Below are positions 37,201-41,961 of a stretch of 64,000 bases of DNA, one piece after another (the stretch's first letter is position 1; each line of letters opens with the position of its first letter). Below the pieces are notes generated by a model, which made no database searches, was not told where the DNA came from, and worked only from the letters and a program-made list of their open reading frames with translations. This DNA comes from Diadema setosum (taxonomy: Eukaryota; Echinodermata; Echinoidea; Diadematoida; Diadematidae): positions 36,137,709 through 36,201,708 of the forward strand of contig CM067076.1 in NCBI GenBank assembly GCA_033980235.1, given 5' to 3'. A program made the position numbers and the translations under genes.

Positions 37201-40200
37201 TAATCACGCTCCACTGTCAAAACATCAATCTCCCTCGTAGTGCCTTTTTTAAAAAACTATTTGTGTTTTTTTTTTTTTGCCTTTCACGAAGTTTACTTCC
37301 CCGAGAACGCAAGCACTGAAACTTTTTTTTTTTTCCCCAGCAATGCGATTATGAAAATCTGGAAGTATAGGCCGATCACAATGAAGAATAGAATACACAG
37401 GGCTCCGCACTTATAAGTTTTATCGGGCCACCAATATCATTGATTTTTATTTTCTAGTGGTCGAAAGTAAAATCTGGTAACAAAAAAAAAATCAGGAAAA
37501 ACATTACAAAAACTAAATCGGTCCTACTAAACAGAGACAAATTAATATTAAGCATTATTGAAGTGATACAGATGCCCATGTCTAAAACAAATGAATAGAT
37601 AATTCAATCATCTTACTCTGTGTTTAAAGATTTGACAAATAGGCGTAGAGATTATTTAAAAAGTTGATGCCCATTATATTGAGGCGGTCAAAACTTACGT
37701 TTGAAATGAGAAAATGGGAGCATTAGCTGACATTTGTTAGCATCCGACATTTGTTTTAGCATTGTAAAAAGCCGAAAGTTACCGTTATTCATTTTTAAAT
37801 GTAAAAGCAAACAACCGACATTCATTTTAGAATCTGACGGAGCTGAATACTATCCTAATCCATTTCCAAACGTGAAAGCAAACATCCGCTATTTGTTTTA
37901 GCATCTTACTGAGCGGATTAATACCATTAATCATTTCCAAATGTTAAAGCAACAATCTGTTATTTATTCTTGCATCGTACGGAGCAGAATATTACCGTTA
38001 TTCATTTCAAACATCCGACATATATTTCATTATCGAACGGAGCCGAATGTTACTGCTATCCACTTCCGAAAGTGAAATGAATCATCTGACAATTATTTTA
38101 TCATCGCATGGAGCCGAATGTTACTGTTTTTCATTTTTGAACGTCAAGGCAGACATCAGACATTTTGGACCATGAAACGTATAGCTGAATGTTACTGATA
38201 TTTATTTCGAAATGTACCGTAGCAAATATCCAATATTTTTTATCATCGTATGGGGCAGAATGTTACTGCTGTTCACTTCCAAACATGCCAAACGTAAAAG
38301 CAATCATTCGACATGATTATCATCTTCCGGAGCTGAATGCTATTGACATTTACTTTCGAACGTAAAAGCACACATCCGGCATTTATTTTATCAGCGTACG
38401 GAGTTGAATATTATTGTTATTCACTTCAGAACATCAAAGCAAACATTCGACATTTATTTTAGCATCTTCCGGAGCTAAATGTTATTGCAATTTACTTTCG
38501 AACGTAAAAGCAAACATCCAGCATTTATTTCATCATTGTCAGGAGTTGAATATTATTGTTACTCTTTTCCGAACGTCAAATCAAACATCAAACATTAATT
38601 TTACCATTAAACGCAGCTGAATGTTACTGTTATTCATTTCGAAATTTAAAAGCAAACATCAGACAGTTATTTTAGCATCATATGGACATGATGGAGCAGA
38701 ATATTACTGCTATTTTCTTCCGAACATAAAAACGATCATCTGACATCTATTTTAGCATCTTCCGGAGCCGAATGCTATTGCTATTTACTTTCGAAAGTAT
38801 AAGGAAACATCCGACATTTATTTAACCATCGTACGGAGTTGAATGTTATTGTTTTTCATTTCCGAACGTCATAGCAAAAATTCGACATTTATTTCAGCGT
38901 CTTCCGGAGCCGAATGTTATCCTTATTCATTTCCGAACGCAAAATCAAATATCTAACATTAGTTTTAGCACCATACGGGGCTGAGTCTTATCGTTATTCA
39001 TTTCCAAAAGTATGAGCAAACATCCGACATTTATTTTAGTATCATACCGAGTCGAATATTGCCGTCATTCATTTCCACAATTAAACGCAAACCCCTGACA
39101 TTTATTTTAGCATCTTACGTAGCCGATTGTCACCGCTGTTCATTTTCAAAAGTAAAGGCAAACATCCGATTTTTTTTTTTTTTTTTGGTGGCACGATCAG
39201 GCCACGAAAATCTTTATTTCTGAAATTTTGATTTCATTTCCGATTTTCACTCAATTCATTCATATAAAAGTTGATTCAATTCAAATTGACAAGCATGCAA
39301 ACAATCAGTAGGCACTATAACAGACACCATGTTGAACATCGATAAACGTCGAACATCGATAAACATCGGATAAGTCGAAGAAAATTCGACGTACGCGTAC
39401 CTCGAAATTCGCGTACGTCGAACCATTTTCTTCAGTCCCGACGACTTCGAGGTATCCGAGTTTGACTGTACATGCACTGAATAACTGAATAAATGAATCT
39501 TGATAAATAAAACAAGGCAATCGCCAAATTGTGTCTCGCCCATTTGCGTACAAGAAATTAATATCTTTTATAACTCTCAGAAGTTAATTGACCTGCTTAT
39601 GACCTTTGACCTTGTGGTGACCTTCACCACCCTAAGGGACATTTACCATCCAAGTTTGGTCACAAACGGACAAAGGGATCAAAAGTAATGAGCCATAATC
39701 GAAACACGCCATAAAAACTTAACATTGGGCCCTAAAAATTTCTTGACCCCTTTCTATGACCTTTGACCTTGTGATGACCTTTAACTCCCAAGGGACATCT
39801 ACCGTCCAAGTTTGGTCACAAACGGGCATAGGGATCAAAAGTTAGGAGCCACAATCAAAACGCGCTCTAAAAACATAACATTGGGCCCTAAAAGTTTGTT
39901 GACCCCTGTCTGTGACCTTTGACCTTGTGACGACCTTCACCTCCCCAAGGGACATCTTCCATCCAAGTTTGGTCACAAACGGACAAAGGGATCAAAAGTT
40001 GTGAGCCATAAACGAAATGCGCCCTAAAAACTTAACATTGGGCCCTAAAAGTTTGTTGACCCCTGTCTGTAACCTTTGACCTTGTGGCTACCTTTAACTT
40101 CCCAAGAGACATCTACCATCACCCAAGTTTGATTGCCATTGTAGCAACATGTGCTGAGTTACGTGTGATAAGAGAGTCTTGCAAGTAAACTTTAACGTAT

Positions 40201-41944
40201 GACCTCAAATGACCTTTGACCTTATCATGTGACCTCTTACGGCACCATAACATGAAGGTACCCCCAGTGCATCCATCACCCAAGTTTGATTGCCATTGCA
40301 GCAACATGTGTCGAGTTACATGTGATAAGAGAGTCTTGCAAGTAAACTTTAACGTATGACCTCAAATGACCTTTGACCTTATCCTGTGACCTCCAATGGC
40401 ACCATGACATGAAGGTACCCCCAGTGCATCTATGACCCAAGTTAGGTTGTAATCCAAGCAACTTATGTGAACTTATTTGTCAAAAGAGAGTCTTGCAGGT
40501 AAACTTTAACATAGAAAAGAGTCTTGCACATACTCTTTAATATATGACCTCAAATGACCTTTGACATCATCACATGACCTCTGACAACACCATAACATGA
40601 AGATACCCCTAGTGCTTCTATCATCCAAGTGTGGCTACCATTGCTGTAACAGTTGCCAAGTTATGCATCATAAGAGAGTCTTGCAGGTAAACTTTAACAT
40701 TTGTGACGGACGACGAACGGACGACGGACGGACGACGGACGGACGACGGACGGACGACGGACGGACACCATTTGGATCCCTTAGTCTCGCCTTCACCTCC
40801 GGTGGGCGAGACAAAAAGGTATCAAAGGTTATATGGCAGAAAATGCATGACAAAAATAAACAGAAACCTTTTTTTTTTTAAAATTCTATTTTCACTTTTT
40901 ACTGAGTACGATACACCTTGATATCATCTCTCTAGTCTATCGGTCTCACCTTGACCGATGGTTTCTTTTTGATGACATCATCCAGCCCCTCCTCCTCCTC
41001 CTCCTCAACCTCCCTCAGTGGAGTCGACTGCTTCTTGGGTTTCAACCACTTCATGCCACCTGCCAAGCAAACATTCATAGCTTTGAATTATTACAGTGTG
41101 AAATGAAATGCAAGATATAGCAAATGTGAATGGAAAAATTGTGTGTGTACATGCTCCCACACATTTTCAAGCTAGAATAACAATTTGTGTTGTCATCAGT
41201 ACACAAAATCCACCATGATGAGATACAAGCAGTGAATACAAAGAAGGCAATGTTATATATCAACTTACTTGGTGTTGAGCTTTGGGCAGGGGCATCGTCA
41301 GATTTTGATGTCTGCTTTCCCCTACCCATTTTGAAGTGATCATCATCATCTTTCATCCACCATGGAGTTGAGTCCTCCTTCTTCTTCTTCACATCTGCCT
41401 TCTTCCCTCCGTGGCCAGTGAAGTCCATGGAGTCATCTGAGAGTGACTATGGATCAAGAAAGTCCAAAACTTATTGATCAAGAGCTCAAATACAGAGGGG
41501 CAAGTGACAGGTTAGGTTCTCCCAAACTTTTCCCATGTTGTCACTGGAAGTACCAATAGGGAAACTAAATTAACAATCTTTGAAGCACACTTTCTTTCTA
41601 CCAAGTAAAGAATCTGGTAGGTGGGTATATTGGTGTATCAGCACAAAACTGGTCCTTGAATGAAGGACCTAAAAACAATGACAATCATCTTGTTACTGTA
41701 TATCAGGTTTCTGACTCCCAGTATATAAAGGTAAAAATCATTTCTATAACGAGAAATATAAAGAGTTGGAATCTGCAAAATAATCTTATAATAGGAAGAG
41801 ATCTGATCTCTTTACAAGGTTCCTTGCTAAATTTACAAAGGAGAGCAGTCAAATGGTTATCAAAAATTAGTGTCTCACCTCCTTGAGGAATCGCTCAAAT
41901 TCTTCATCCAGGTCGCGACTTGAAAGTTTTGTGGCCCGGGGCAT
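992..41944 (-). CDS. CEP162: CEP162 orthologue, 31 coding exons, 1461 aa (whole-gene entry)
   Basis: In vertebrates CEP162 is a microtubule-binding coiled-coil protein at distal centriole ends that promotes transition-zone assembly in cilia. Seen here are the N-terminal [11 protein letters not shown] and [27 protein letters not shown], five RGFxLxP motifs, [68 protein letters not shown] and the C-terminal [14 protein letters not shown]. All align in order with what I recall of human CEP162. The acidic, low-complexity N-terminal half runs to about residue 570 and the rest is mostly charged coiled coil. The exons (listed separately) sum to 4386 nt with every phase matching. The start ATG at 41942-41944 precedes the conserved N-terminal block. 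The stop is TGA at 992-994. I see no frameshift. Two acceptors (exons at 6411 and 15019) are ambiguous by one residue. Confidence 0.95.
1409..1969 (+). mobile_element. TTAA-flanked inverted-repeat element, 561 bp
   Basis: TTAA stands on both sides (1405-1408, 1970-1973). The ends are CCCATTCC and GGAACGGG, a short imperfect inverted repeat. Inside is a perfect 24-bp palindrome centred on TGGTATACCA (1464-1487) with a near-copy just before it. No transposase. A related copy on the minus strand lies at about 9975-10465. TTAA targets with CCC ends suggest a piggyBac-type non-autonomous element (inference). Confidence 0.6.
2040..2290. repeat. long foldback (inverted repeat) in the last CEP162 intron
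   Basis: The core arms (about 2093-2138 and 2198-2250) carry CATACAATGTATGAAGT and its complement, extended outward through CTGTTTTG and CTTCTTTG to poly(T)/poly(A)-rich flanks. A classical foldback with a centre of roughly 60 bp. No coding potential. Confidence 0.55.
2478..2667. mobile_element. short pogo/mariner-like MITE (copy 1), 190 bp
   Basis: TA on both sides. The left end CAGTGGACTCGCGTTATA and right end GAGTGCACTG are inverted relatives. The same family occurs at 13182-13352 and 21509-21695. The TA duplication and CAGT terminus fit Tc1/mariner (pogo-like). Confidence 0.65.
2781..3770 (+). repeat. composite array element A1
   Basis: Left side: CTAGAAAT, hairpin GTCGC-tatg-GCGAC, then TATGCCTCCGCC. 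Body: about five cells of roughly 140 bp, each opening with TGACCTTTGACC-type motifs. Right side: a GGAC/GTAC-rich tract, GACCCGAAAACATA and the hairpin ATGCCTCCG...CGGAGGCAT, whose outer arm is the inverted copy of the left TATGCCTCCGCC. Near-identical to A2. No gene. Confidence 0.7.
3790..3968 (-). mobile_element. partial copy of the TGTGACC terminal-repeat family (T3)
   Basis: On the minus strand from 3968, TGTGACCGTGCATCACAAA is followed by AAGTCGCA, GTGAGGACTCC and GTGAAAC. This matches the left ends of the elements at 26293 and 60753. The other terminus is absent. Confidence 0.55.
4021..4073 (-). CDS. CEP162: CEP162 exon, 53 nt (residues 1371-1388)
   Basis: Acceptor ccctcacag, donor AAAGCAG|gtgaaa. 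[17 protein letters not shown] matches vertebrate EMKHFVGLEKKIKQME. It ends in phase 2 and fixes the last acceptor. Confidence 0.92.
4446..4486. repeat. (AATCA)n microsatellite
   Basis: About eight imperfect copies of AATCA/AATCAT in a CEP162 intron. Confidence 0.7.
4728..4877 (-). CDS. CEP162: CEP162 exon (residues 1321-1370)
   Basis: Acceptor cccatcag, donor TCACCA|gtaagt, 50 whole codons. [17 protein letters not shown] matches the vertebrate LLEELREAKENHTP. Confidence 0.94.
5636..5860 (-). CDS. CEP162: CEP162 exon, coiled coil (residues 1246-1320)
   Basis: Acceptor acttctag, donor GCACAG then CAG|gtgggt, 75 whole codons from [17 protein letters not shown] to [13 protein letters not shown]. 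Uninterrupted heptads. Confidence 0.93.
5902..5986 (+). mobile_element. 85-bp TTAA micro-element M1
   Basis: Flanked by TTAA (5898-5901 and 5987-5990). Starts CCCCCTTGAGGA and ends TCTAAGGG; the interior GCATTTCCCA-like core is shared with M2-M4. This is a diverged copy. Confidence 0.6.
6411..6559 (-). CDS. CEP162: CEP162 exon (residues 1196-1245)
   Basis: The acceptor is a tandem cttagcag, so the exon may start at 6559 or 6556, with one Ala more or less; both keep phase. Donor CACCAG|gtatgg. It has a basic [11 protein letters not shown] stretch and [19 protein letters not shown], matching vertebrate SHVSEVLQENYRLKNE. Confidence 0.93.
7238..7341 (-). CDS. CEP162: CEP162 exon (residues 1161-1196)
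   Basis: Acceptor atcttcag, donor AATAAAG|gttgat. [19 protein letters not shown] parallels the vertebrate EELAAKKREIQDLSKTVERL. Phases 2 in and 1 out. Confidence 0.93.
7920..8233 (-). CDS. CEP162: CEP162 exon, longest (residues 1057-1161)
   Basis: Acceptor tggatgaag, donor GAATT|gtgagt, 314 nt. [32 protein letters not shown] and LAKLAHHE match the vertebrate IKALEKELDDIKEAH region. A glycine/glutamate-rich insert ([10 protein letters not shown]) interrupts it. Confidence 0.95.
8729..9726 (+). repeat. composite array element A2
   Basis: Same order as A1: a degenerate left hairpin with GGCGAC, TATGCCTCCGCC, DR1-rich cells, a CGGACGTACGG-rich tract and the terminal ATGCCTCCG hairpin. Long stretches are identical to A1, so the two are recent copies or derive from one duplication. 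Confidence 0.68.
9975..10465 (-). mobile_element. second, truncated copy of the 561-bp TTAA element
   Basis: Reading the minus strand from the TTAA at 10466-10469, the sequence tracks the element at 1409-1969: the TATACCA palindrome, ATGGCCTAAATT, CAGAAAAGTGG and TCAGCATTTGTTC. Homology fades near 9975 and the other terminus is not found. Confidence 0.55.
10649..10891 (-). CDS. CEP162: CEP162 exon with [10 protein letters not shown] (residues 976-1056)
   Basis: Acceptor tactgtcag, donor ATGAAG|gtattg, 81 codons. It has [15 protein letters not shown], a Ser-rich insert, [19 protein letters not shown] and [10 protein letters not shown], collinear with vertebrate CEP162. Confidence 0.95.
11043..11072 (-). 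CDS. CEP162: CEP162 microexon, 30 nt (residues 966-975)
   Basis: Acceptor gttttttcag, donor AACAAG|gttgac, exactly ten codons, [10 protein letters not shown], phase 0-0. Including or skipping it keeps the frame, so it may be an alternative cassette. It lies directly before the conserved RHPNSLPAL exon. Confidence 0.78.
11540..11623 (-). CDS. CEP162: CEP162 exon, 84 nt (residues 938-965)
   Basis: Acceptor tttacccag, donor AGACAG|gtattt, 28 whole codons: [19 protein letters not shown] then IQDLERQ. It corresponds to the vertebrate KIRELEKQ position. Confidence 0.92.
11929..12012 (-). mobile_element. 85-bp TTAA micro-element M2 (inverted)
   Basis: Minus-strand copy flanked by TTAA (12013-12016) and a mutated TTAC (11925-11928). 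It has GAGGACG at both ends and the CCCATAGACACCTGCCCGAG core. Confidence 0.65.
12109..12240. repeat. (TTG/TAG)n trinucleotide tract
   Basis: About 130 bp of GTTGTT and GTAGTA runs in the intron beside the exon at 12264. It creates an artefactual poly-Thr reading frame on the minus strand. Confidence 0.8.
12264..12416 (-). CDS. CEP162: CEP162 exon (residues 887-937)
   Basis: Acceptor gatcttcag, donor TCCCAG|gtgaga, 51 whole codons. [19 protein letters not shown] matches vertebrate LQKRLQWYAENQELLD closely, one of the strongest homology anchors of the gene. Confidence 0.95.
12850..12999 (-). CDS. CEP162: CEP162 exon (residues 837-886)
   Basis: Acceptor tgctaaag, donor TTTCAG|gtcagt, 50 whole codons. 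Coiled coil with [18 protein letters not shown] and [13 protein letters not shown]. Symmetric 0-0 phase. Confidence 0.92.
13182..13352. mobile_element. short pogo/mariner-like MITE (copy 2), 171 bp
   Basis: TA flanks. Ends CAGTGGACTCTCGTTATAAC and GTTATAACAGGAGTGCACTG form a good inverted repeat. The interior matches the copies at 2478 and 21509. Confidence 0.7.
13451..13598 (-). CDS. CEP162: CEP162 exon (residues 787-836)
   Basis: Acceptor atttgaag, donor CATGAG|gtgatg. It encodes [27 protein letters not shown] and [11 protein letters not shown], entering in phase 2 so that NLR continues into ELNEMK. Confidence 0.9.
14053..14134 (-). mobile_element. degenerate TTAA micro-element M5
   Basis: A minus-strand relative of the 85-bp family: GAGGGCAAG at its start, GCATTTCTCATA in the middle, TTAA at 14135-14138. 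It lies only 12 bp from the next TTAA element. Confidence 0.4.
14151..14906. mobile_element. piggyBac-like TTAA element, 756 bp
   Basis: Flanked by TTAA (14147-14150, 14907-14910). Perfect terminal inverted repeat CCCTATTCTAAC / GTTAGAATAGGG. Just inside each end is GGGGGTCAATTTGACCCCC, itself palindromic. The interior is AT-rich with no transposase. TTAA duplication and a CCC start are hallmarks of piggyBac-type elements. Confidence 0.75.
15019..15131 (-). CDS. CEP162: CEP162 exon (residues 750-787)
   Basis: It encodes [16 protein letters not shown] and [15 protein letters not shown], then EVGNLR with donor CTGAG|gtatgt. The acceptor lies in ttggagcag, a tandem NAGNAG site: starting at 15131 or 15134 removes or adds one Gln. 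Its polypyrimidine tract is poor. Confidence 0.93.
15850..15987 (-). CDS. CEP162: CEP162 exon (residues 704-749)
   Basis: The acceptor gctgaacag keeps phase 0; an AG eight bases upstream would break the frame. Donor CAGCAG|gtaagg. It ends with [16 protein letters not shown], nearly identical to the vertebrate [12 protein letters not shown]. Confidence 0.92.
16545..16802 (-). CDS. CEP162: CEP162 exon, start of main coiled coil (residues 618-703)
   Basis: Acceptor ttccatag, donor GCCAAA|gtgagt, 86 whole codons. Heptad-rich sequence with [16 protein letters not shown] ends in [17 protein letters not shown], matching the vertebrate KELFKLNQDNYILQAK block. Confidence 0.95.
17254..17384 (-). CDS. 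CEP162: CEP162 exon (residues 574-617)
   Basis: Acceptor ttacgcag, donor CTGAAG|gtatgt. It encodes [14 protein letters not shown], then [19 protein letters not shown] and TPPLK. It enters in phase 1 and leaves in phase 0. Confidence 0.9.
17619..17808 (-). CDS. CEP162: CEP162 exon with the SSGYGKP motif (residues 511-574)
   Basis: Acceptor gtgtcag, donor GTCAAAG|gttagc. It encodes [16 protein letters not shown], a basic stretch and [15 protein letters not shown], matching the vertebrate VRSSGYGKP segment. The net positive charge is consistent with the microtubule-binding region described for the family; that role is inferred here. Confidence 0.94.
18852..19123 (-). CDS. CEP162: CEP162 exon with five RGFxLxP motifs (residues 420-510)
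   Basis: Acceptor ctgacag, donor GCCACT|gtgagt. It carries RGFDLQP twice, RGFMLNP, RGFALEP and RGFDLQP again, separated by acidic linkers. Vertebrate CEP162, as I recall it, has a single SGFDLQPV motif, so this looks like a local expansion of one short linear motif. Confidence 0.93.
19383..20699 (+). repeat. composite array element A3
   Basis: The left hairpin GTCGC-tatg-GCGAC and TGCCTCCGCC are identical to A1. The body is longer, with later cells containing CCAAGTTTGGTGAAA and GAGTTATCGCGTAAACGGAT. It ends in GGACGGACGTACGGAC, CCCGAAAACATA and the terminal CCTCCGGCACC hairpin. It shows that the number and type of cells vary between copies. Confidence 0.68.
21242..21418 (-). CDS. CEP162: CEP162 exon (residues 361-420)
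   Basis: Acceptor gactaag, donor GCAAGCA|gtaagt. It encodes [15 protein letters not shown] and [12 protein letters not shown]. This corresponds to the vertebrate DVEALHQAY and NTVEDI region, a short conserved island in the disordered half. Confidence 0.9.
21509..21695. mobile_element. short pogo/mariner-like MITE (copy 3), 187 bp
   Basis: TA flanks. CAGTGGACTCCCGTTATAAC at the left and GTTATAACGGGAGTGCACTG at the right are the best-preserved ends of the three copies. Confidence 0.72.
22500..22655 (-). CDS. CEP162: CEP162 exon (residues 309-361)
   Basis: Acceptor ttgtccag, donor TCAAGAG|gtaaga, phases 1 in and 1 out. It encodes [15 protein letters not shown] and a Gly/Pro/Ala-rich disordered stretch. 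Only this frame is open between the splice sites in a phase-compatible way. Confidence 0.87.
22909..23611. mobile_element. TTAA-flanked AGGGG element with internal foldback, 703 bp
   Basis: TTAA on both sides (22905-22908, 23612-23615). Ends AGGGGATGGCT and AGCCATCCCCT, with further inverted similarity around GATCAGTGGGAAT. A second, longer inverted repeat (GTGAAAATTATTTGCTTC and its complement, about 23003-23165) is nested in the left half. TTAA with AGGG ends resembles Kolobok-type elements (inference). Confidence 0.6.
23795..24475 (+). repeat. composite array element B
   Basis: Left: GTAGAAAT, hairpin TTACGC-ggt-GCGTAA, then TGTCCCCGCCG. Body: three roughly 160-bp tandem units with GGTCAAAGGTCA, TAGAAGTTTTGAAGCCC and GTAGCATTTTGTA. 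Right: an ACGGACGG tract and a terminal hairpin GTCCCC...GGGGACA. The 11-bp ends TGTCCCCGCCG/CGGCGGGGACA are perfect inverted repeats. Same layout as A and C but a different sequence. Confidence 0.68.
24513..24543 (-). CDS. CEP162: CEP162 microexon, 31 nt (residues 299-309)
   Basis: Acceptor cccctccag, donor CCAAAG|gtaaag. It encodes [10 protein letters not shown], and the split codon continues into [10 protein letters not shown]. This resembles the vertebrate segment with TGML and VVLLDSLDS, which supports both exons. Confidence 0.83.
24645..24819. mobile_element. 175-bp MITE with CATTTG target duplication
   Basis: CATTTG directly on both sides (24639-24644, 24820-24825). The terminal inverted repeats are about 30 bp, AAGAGTTTGTTTGCAAAAAC at the left. 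The 6-bp duplication does not identify a superfamily. Confidence 0.65.
25240..25286 (-). CDS. CEP162: CEP162 exon, 47 nt (residues 283-298)
   Basis: Acceptor atatccag, donor AAAAAG|gtatca, encoding [16 protein letters not shown]. The phase fits both neighbours. The segment is proline/lysine-rich, as in the matching vertebrate linker. Confidence 0.82.
25545..25606 (-). CDS. CEP162: CEP162 exon (residues 262-283)
   Basis: Acceptor ttctacag, donor GATTCAG|gtagct, phases 2 in and 1 out. It encodes [20 protein letters not shown], a charged linker identified by frame and position. Confidence 0.85.
26702..27701. mobile_element. 1000-bp element nested in T1, AATT target duplication
   Basis: AATT on both sides (26698-26701, 27702-27705). 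Ends GTAAGACCCACT and AGTGGGTCTTAC, followed inward by GTGACCCCCGGGAGA and its complement TCTCCCGGGGGTCAC. The longest reading frame (139 aa, 26996-27415) has no recognised similarity. Confidence 0.65.
27821..27905 (+). mobile_element. 85-bp TTAA micro-element M3
   Basis: TTAA at 27817-27820 and 27906-27909. Starts CCCGTTGAAGACGG, ends CATCCTCAACAGG, and contains the perfect palindrome CCCGAGTATACTCGGG. Inserted in T1. Confidence 0.8.
28126..28408 (-). CDS. CEP162: CEP162 exon with 14-residue repeats and the IDYSRLN motif (residues 168-262)
   Basis: Acceptor atcttag, donor ATGGG|gtaagg. It starts with three copies of [14 protein letters not shown] (the last one diverged), encoded by 42-bp units. 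Then come [18 protein letters not shown] and [11 protein letters not shown], matching the vertebrate block SSIDYSRLN, and a glycine/methionine-rich end. Confidence 0.93.
28869..28894 (-). CDS. CEP162: CEP162 microexon, 26 nt (residues 159-168)
   Basis: Acceptor aagccag, donor AGTCAG|gtagat. It enters in phase 2 and leaves in phase 1, giving [10 protein letters not shown] across the junctions. Another acceptor ten bases upstream (ctcccag) would break the frame, so the short form is preferred. It follows the longest intron of the gene (6.7 kb). Confidence 0.65.
29362..29767. mobile_element. 406-bp inverted-repeat element with internal direct repeats
   Basis: Ends GACCCCGTTTACAGTG and CACTGTAAACAGGGTC form a near-perfect 16-bp inverted repeat. 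The G+C-rich interior holds roughly 120-bp direct repeats (GTAAACGCA, GGCCAAATG and GGTACCAAA each twice). No clear target duplication. Confidence 0.6.
29840..35361. mobile_element. pogo/Tigger-like element, host of a nested insertion
   Basis: TA at 29838-29839 and 35362-35363. Left CAGTATTTATCGCATAATCG; the right end reads GCGATGAATACTG as its complement. Only about 400 bp on the left and 240 bp on the right belong to it; the rest is a later insertion. No transposase remains. Confidence 0.65.
30239..35120. mobile_element. 4.9-kb DNA-transposon-like element with TTTCGGAGGCTTCA repeats
   Basis: Terminal inverted repeat of about 30 bp: GGTCAGTTTTACAGTAAAGG at the left, with the complement CTTTACCGTAAAACTGACC at the right. 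ATAT abuts both ends (possible 4-bp duplication). Nine copies of TTTCGGAGGCTTCA lie within about 1.35 kb of an end, at 30769, 30800, 31187 and 34337, 34355 (one change), 34528 (plus), and 33774, 34160 (one change), 34737 (minus). Several are followed by GTTAAC or GCTAACGG. No reading frame over 91 aa, so non-autonomous or unrecognised. It fills most of the 6.7-kb CEP162 intron. Confidence 0.65.
35643..35682 (-). CDS. CEP162: CEP162 exon, 40 nt (residues 146-159)
   Basis: Acceptor ttctgtag, donor AGGAG|gtaaca. It enters in phase 1 and leaves in phase 2, encoding [13 protein letters not shown]. The exon is short and low-complexity, supported by phase compatibility with both neighbours. Confidence 0.72.
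36252..36333 (-). CDS. CEP162: CEP162 exon (residues 119-146)
   Basis: Acceptor ctaccaag, donor GAATG|gtaagt, starting in phase 0 and ending in phase 1. It encodes [17 protein letters not shown] and [10 protein letters not shown]. The exon is poorly conserved; the call rests on splice sites, phase and collinearity. Confidence 0.8.
36635..39468. mobile_element. 2.8-kb pogo-like element with internal minisatellite
   Basis: TA at both sides (36633-36634, 39469-39470). Ends CAGTCAAACTCGGATACC and GGTATCCGAGTTTGACTG, extending inward through the CGA-rich CCTCGACGTCGGATAA. The left third is CpG-rich unique sequence; the rest is the 72-bp minisatellite listed separately. No transposase recognised. 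Confidence 0.7.
37730..39170. repeat. 72-bp minisatellite, about 20 diverged copies
   Basis: The recurring core (GGAGCCGAATGTTA, TTCATTTCCGAACG, AAAGCAAACATCCGACA, TTTATTTTAGCATC) repeats every 71-78 bp; landmarks include 38470, 38542, 38614, 38692, 38764, 38836 and 38907. Entirely inside the pogo-like element. Confidence 0.75.
39510..40817 (+). repeat. composite array element C
   Basis: Left: short GGC-aatc-GCC hairpin, then TGTCTCGCCCA. Body: four roughly 157-bp units (TGACCTTTGACCTTGTG, CCAAGTTTGGTCACAAACGG, TTGGGCCCTAAAA), then about three roughly 158-bp units of a second type (CTTTAACGTATGACC, AAGAGAGTCTTGCA). Right: a GACGGACGGAC tract and terminal hairpin GTCTCGCC...GGGCGAGAC. The ends TGTCTCGCCCA/TGGGCGAGACA are perfect 11-bp inverted repeats. 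Confidence 0.7.
40950..41059 (-). CDS. CEP162: CEP162 exon (residues 82-118)
   Basis: Acceptor ttggcag, donor GTCAAG|gtgaga, 2 nt plus 36 codons. It encodes [16 protein letters not shown], then a run of six glutamates and [13 protein letters not shown]. The frame is fixed by phase on both sides. The glutamate run is a (GAG)n tract that could vary in length. Confidence 0.85.
41269..41446 (-). CDS. CEP162: CEP162 exon (residues 23-82)
   Basis: Acceptor gatccatag, donor CCAA|gtaagt, ending in phase 1. It encodes SLSDDS, a lysine-rich stretch and the signature [12 protein letters not shown], equivalent to the conserved vertebrate PWW acidic motif, followed by a serine-rich tail. Confidence 0.93.
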
Positions 41945-41961
41945 GATGGCATTATTCCTTT
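41879..41961 (-). CDS. CEP162: CEP162 exon with start codon (residues 1-22; coding 41879-41944)
   Basis: The acceptor ccag precedes 41961, leaving 17 nt of 5' UTR before ATG at 41944. It encodes [19 protein letters not shown] then LKE, ending in phase 0 at AAGGAG|gtgaga. LDEEFE-F matches the vertebrate N-terminus. Confidence 0.9.
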
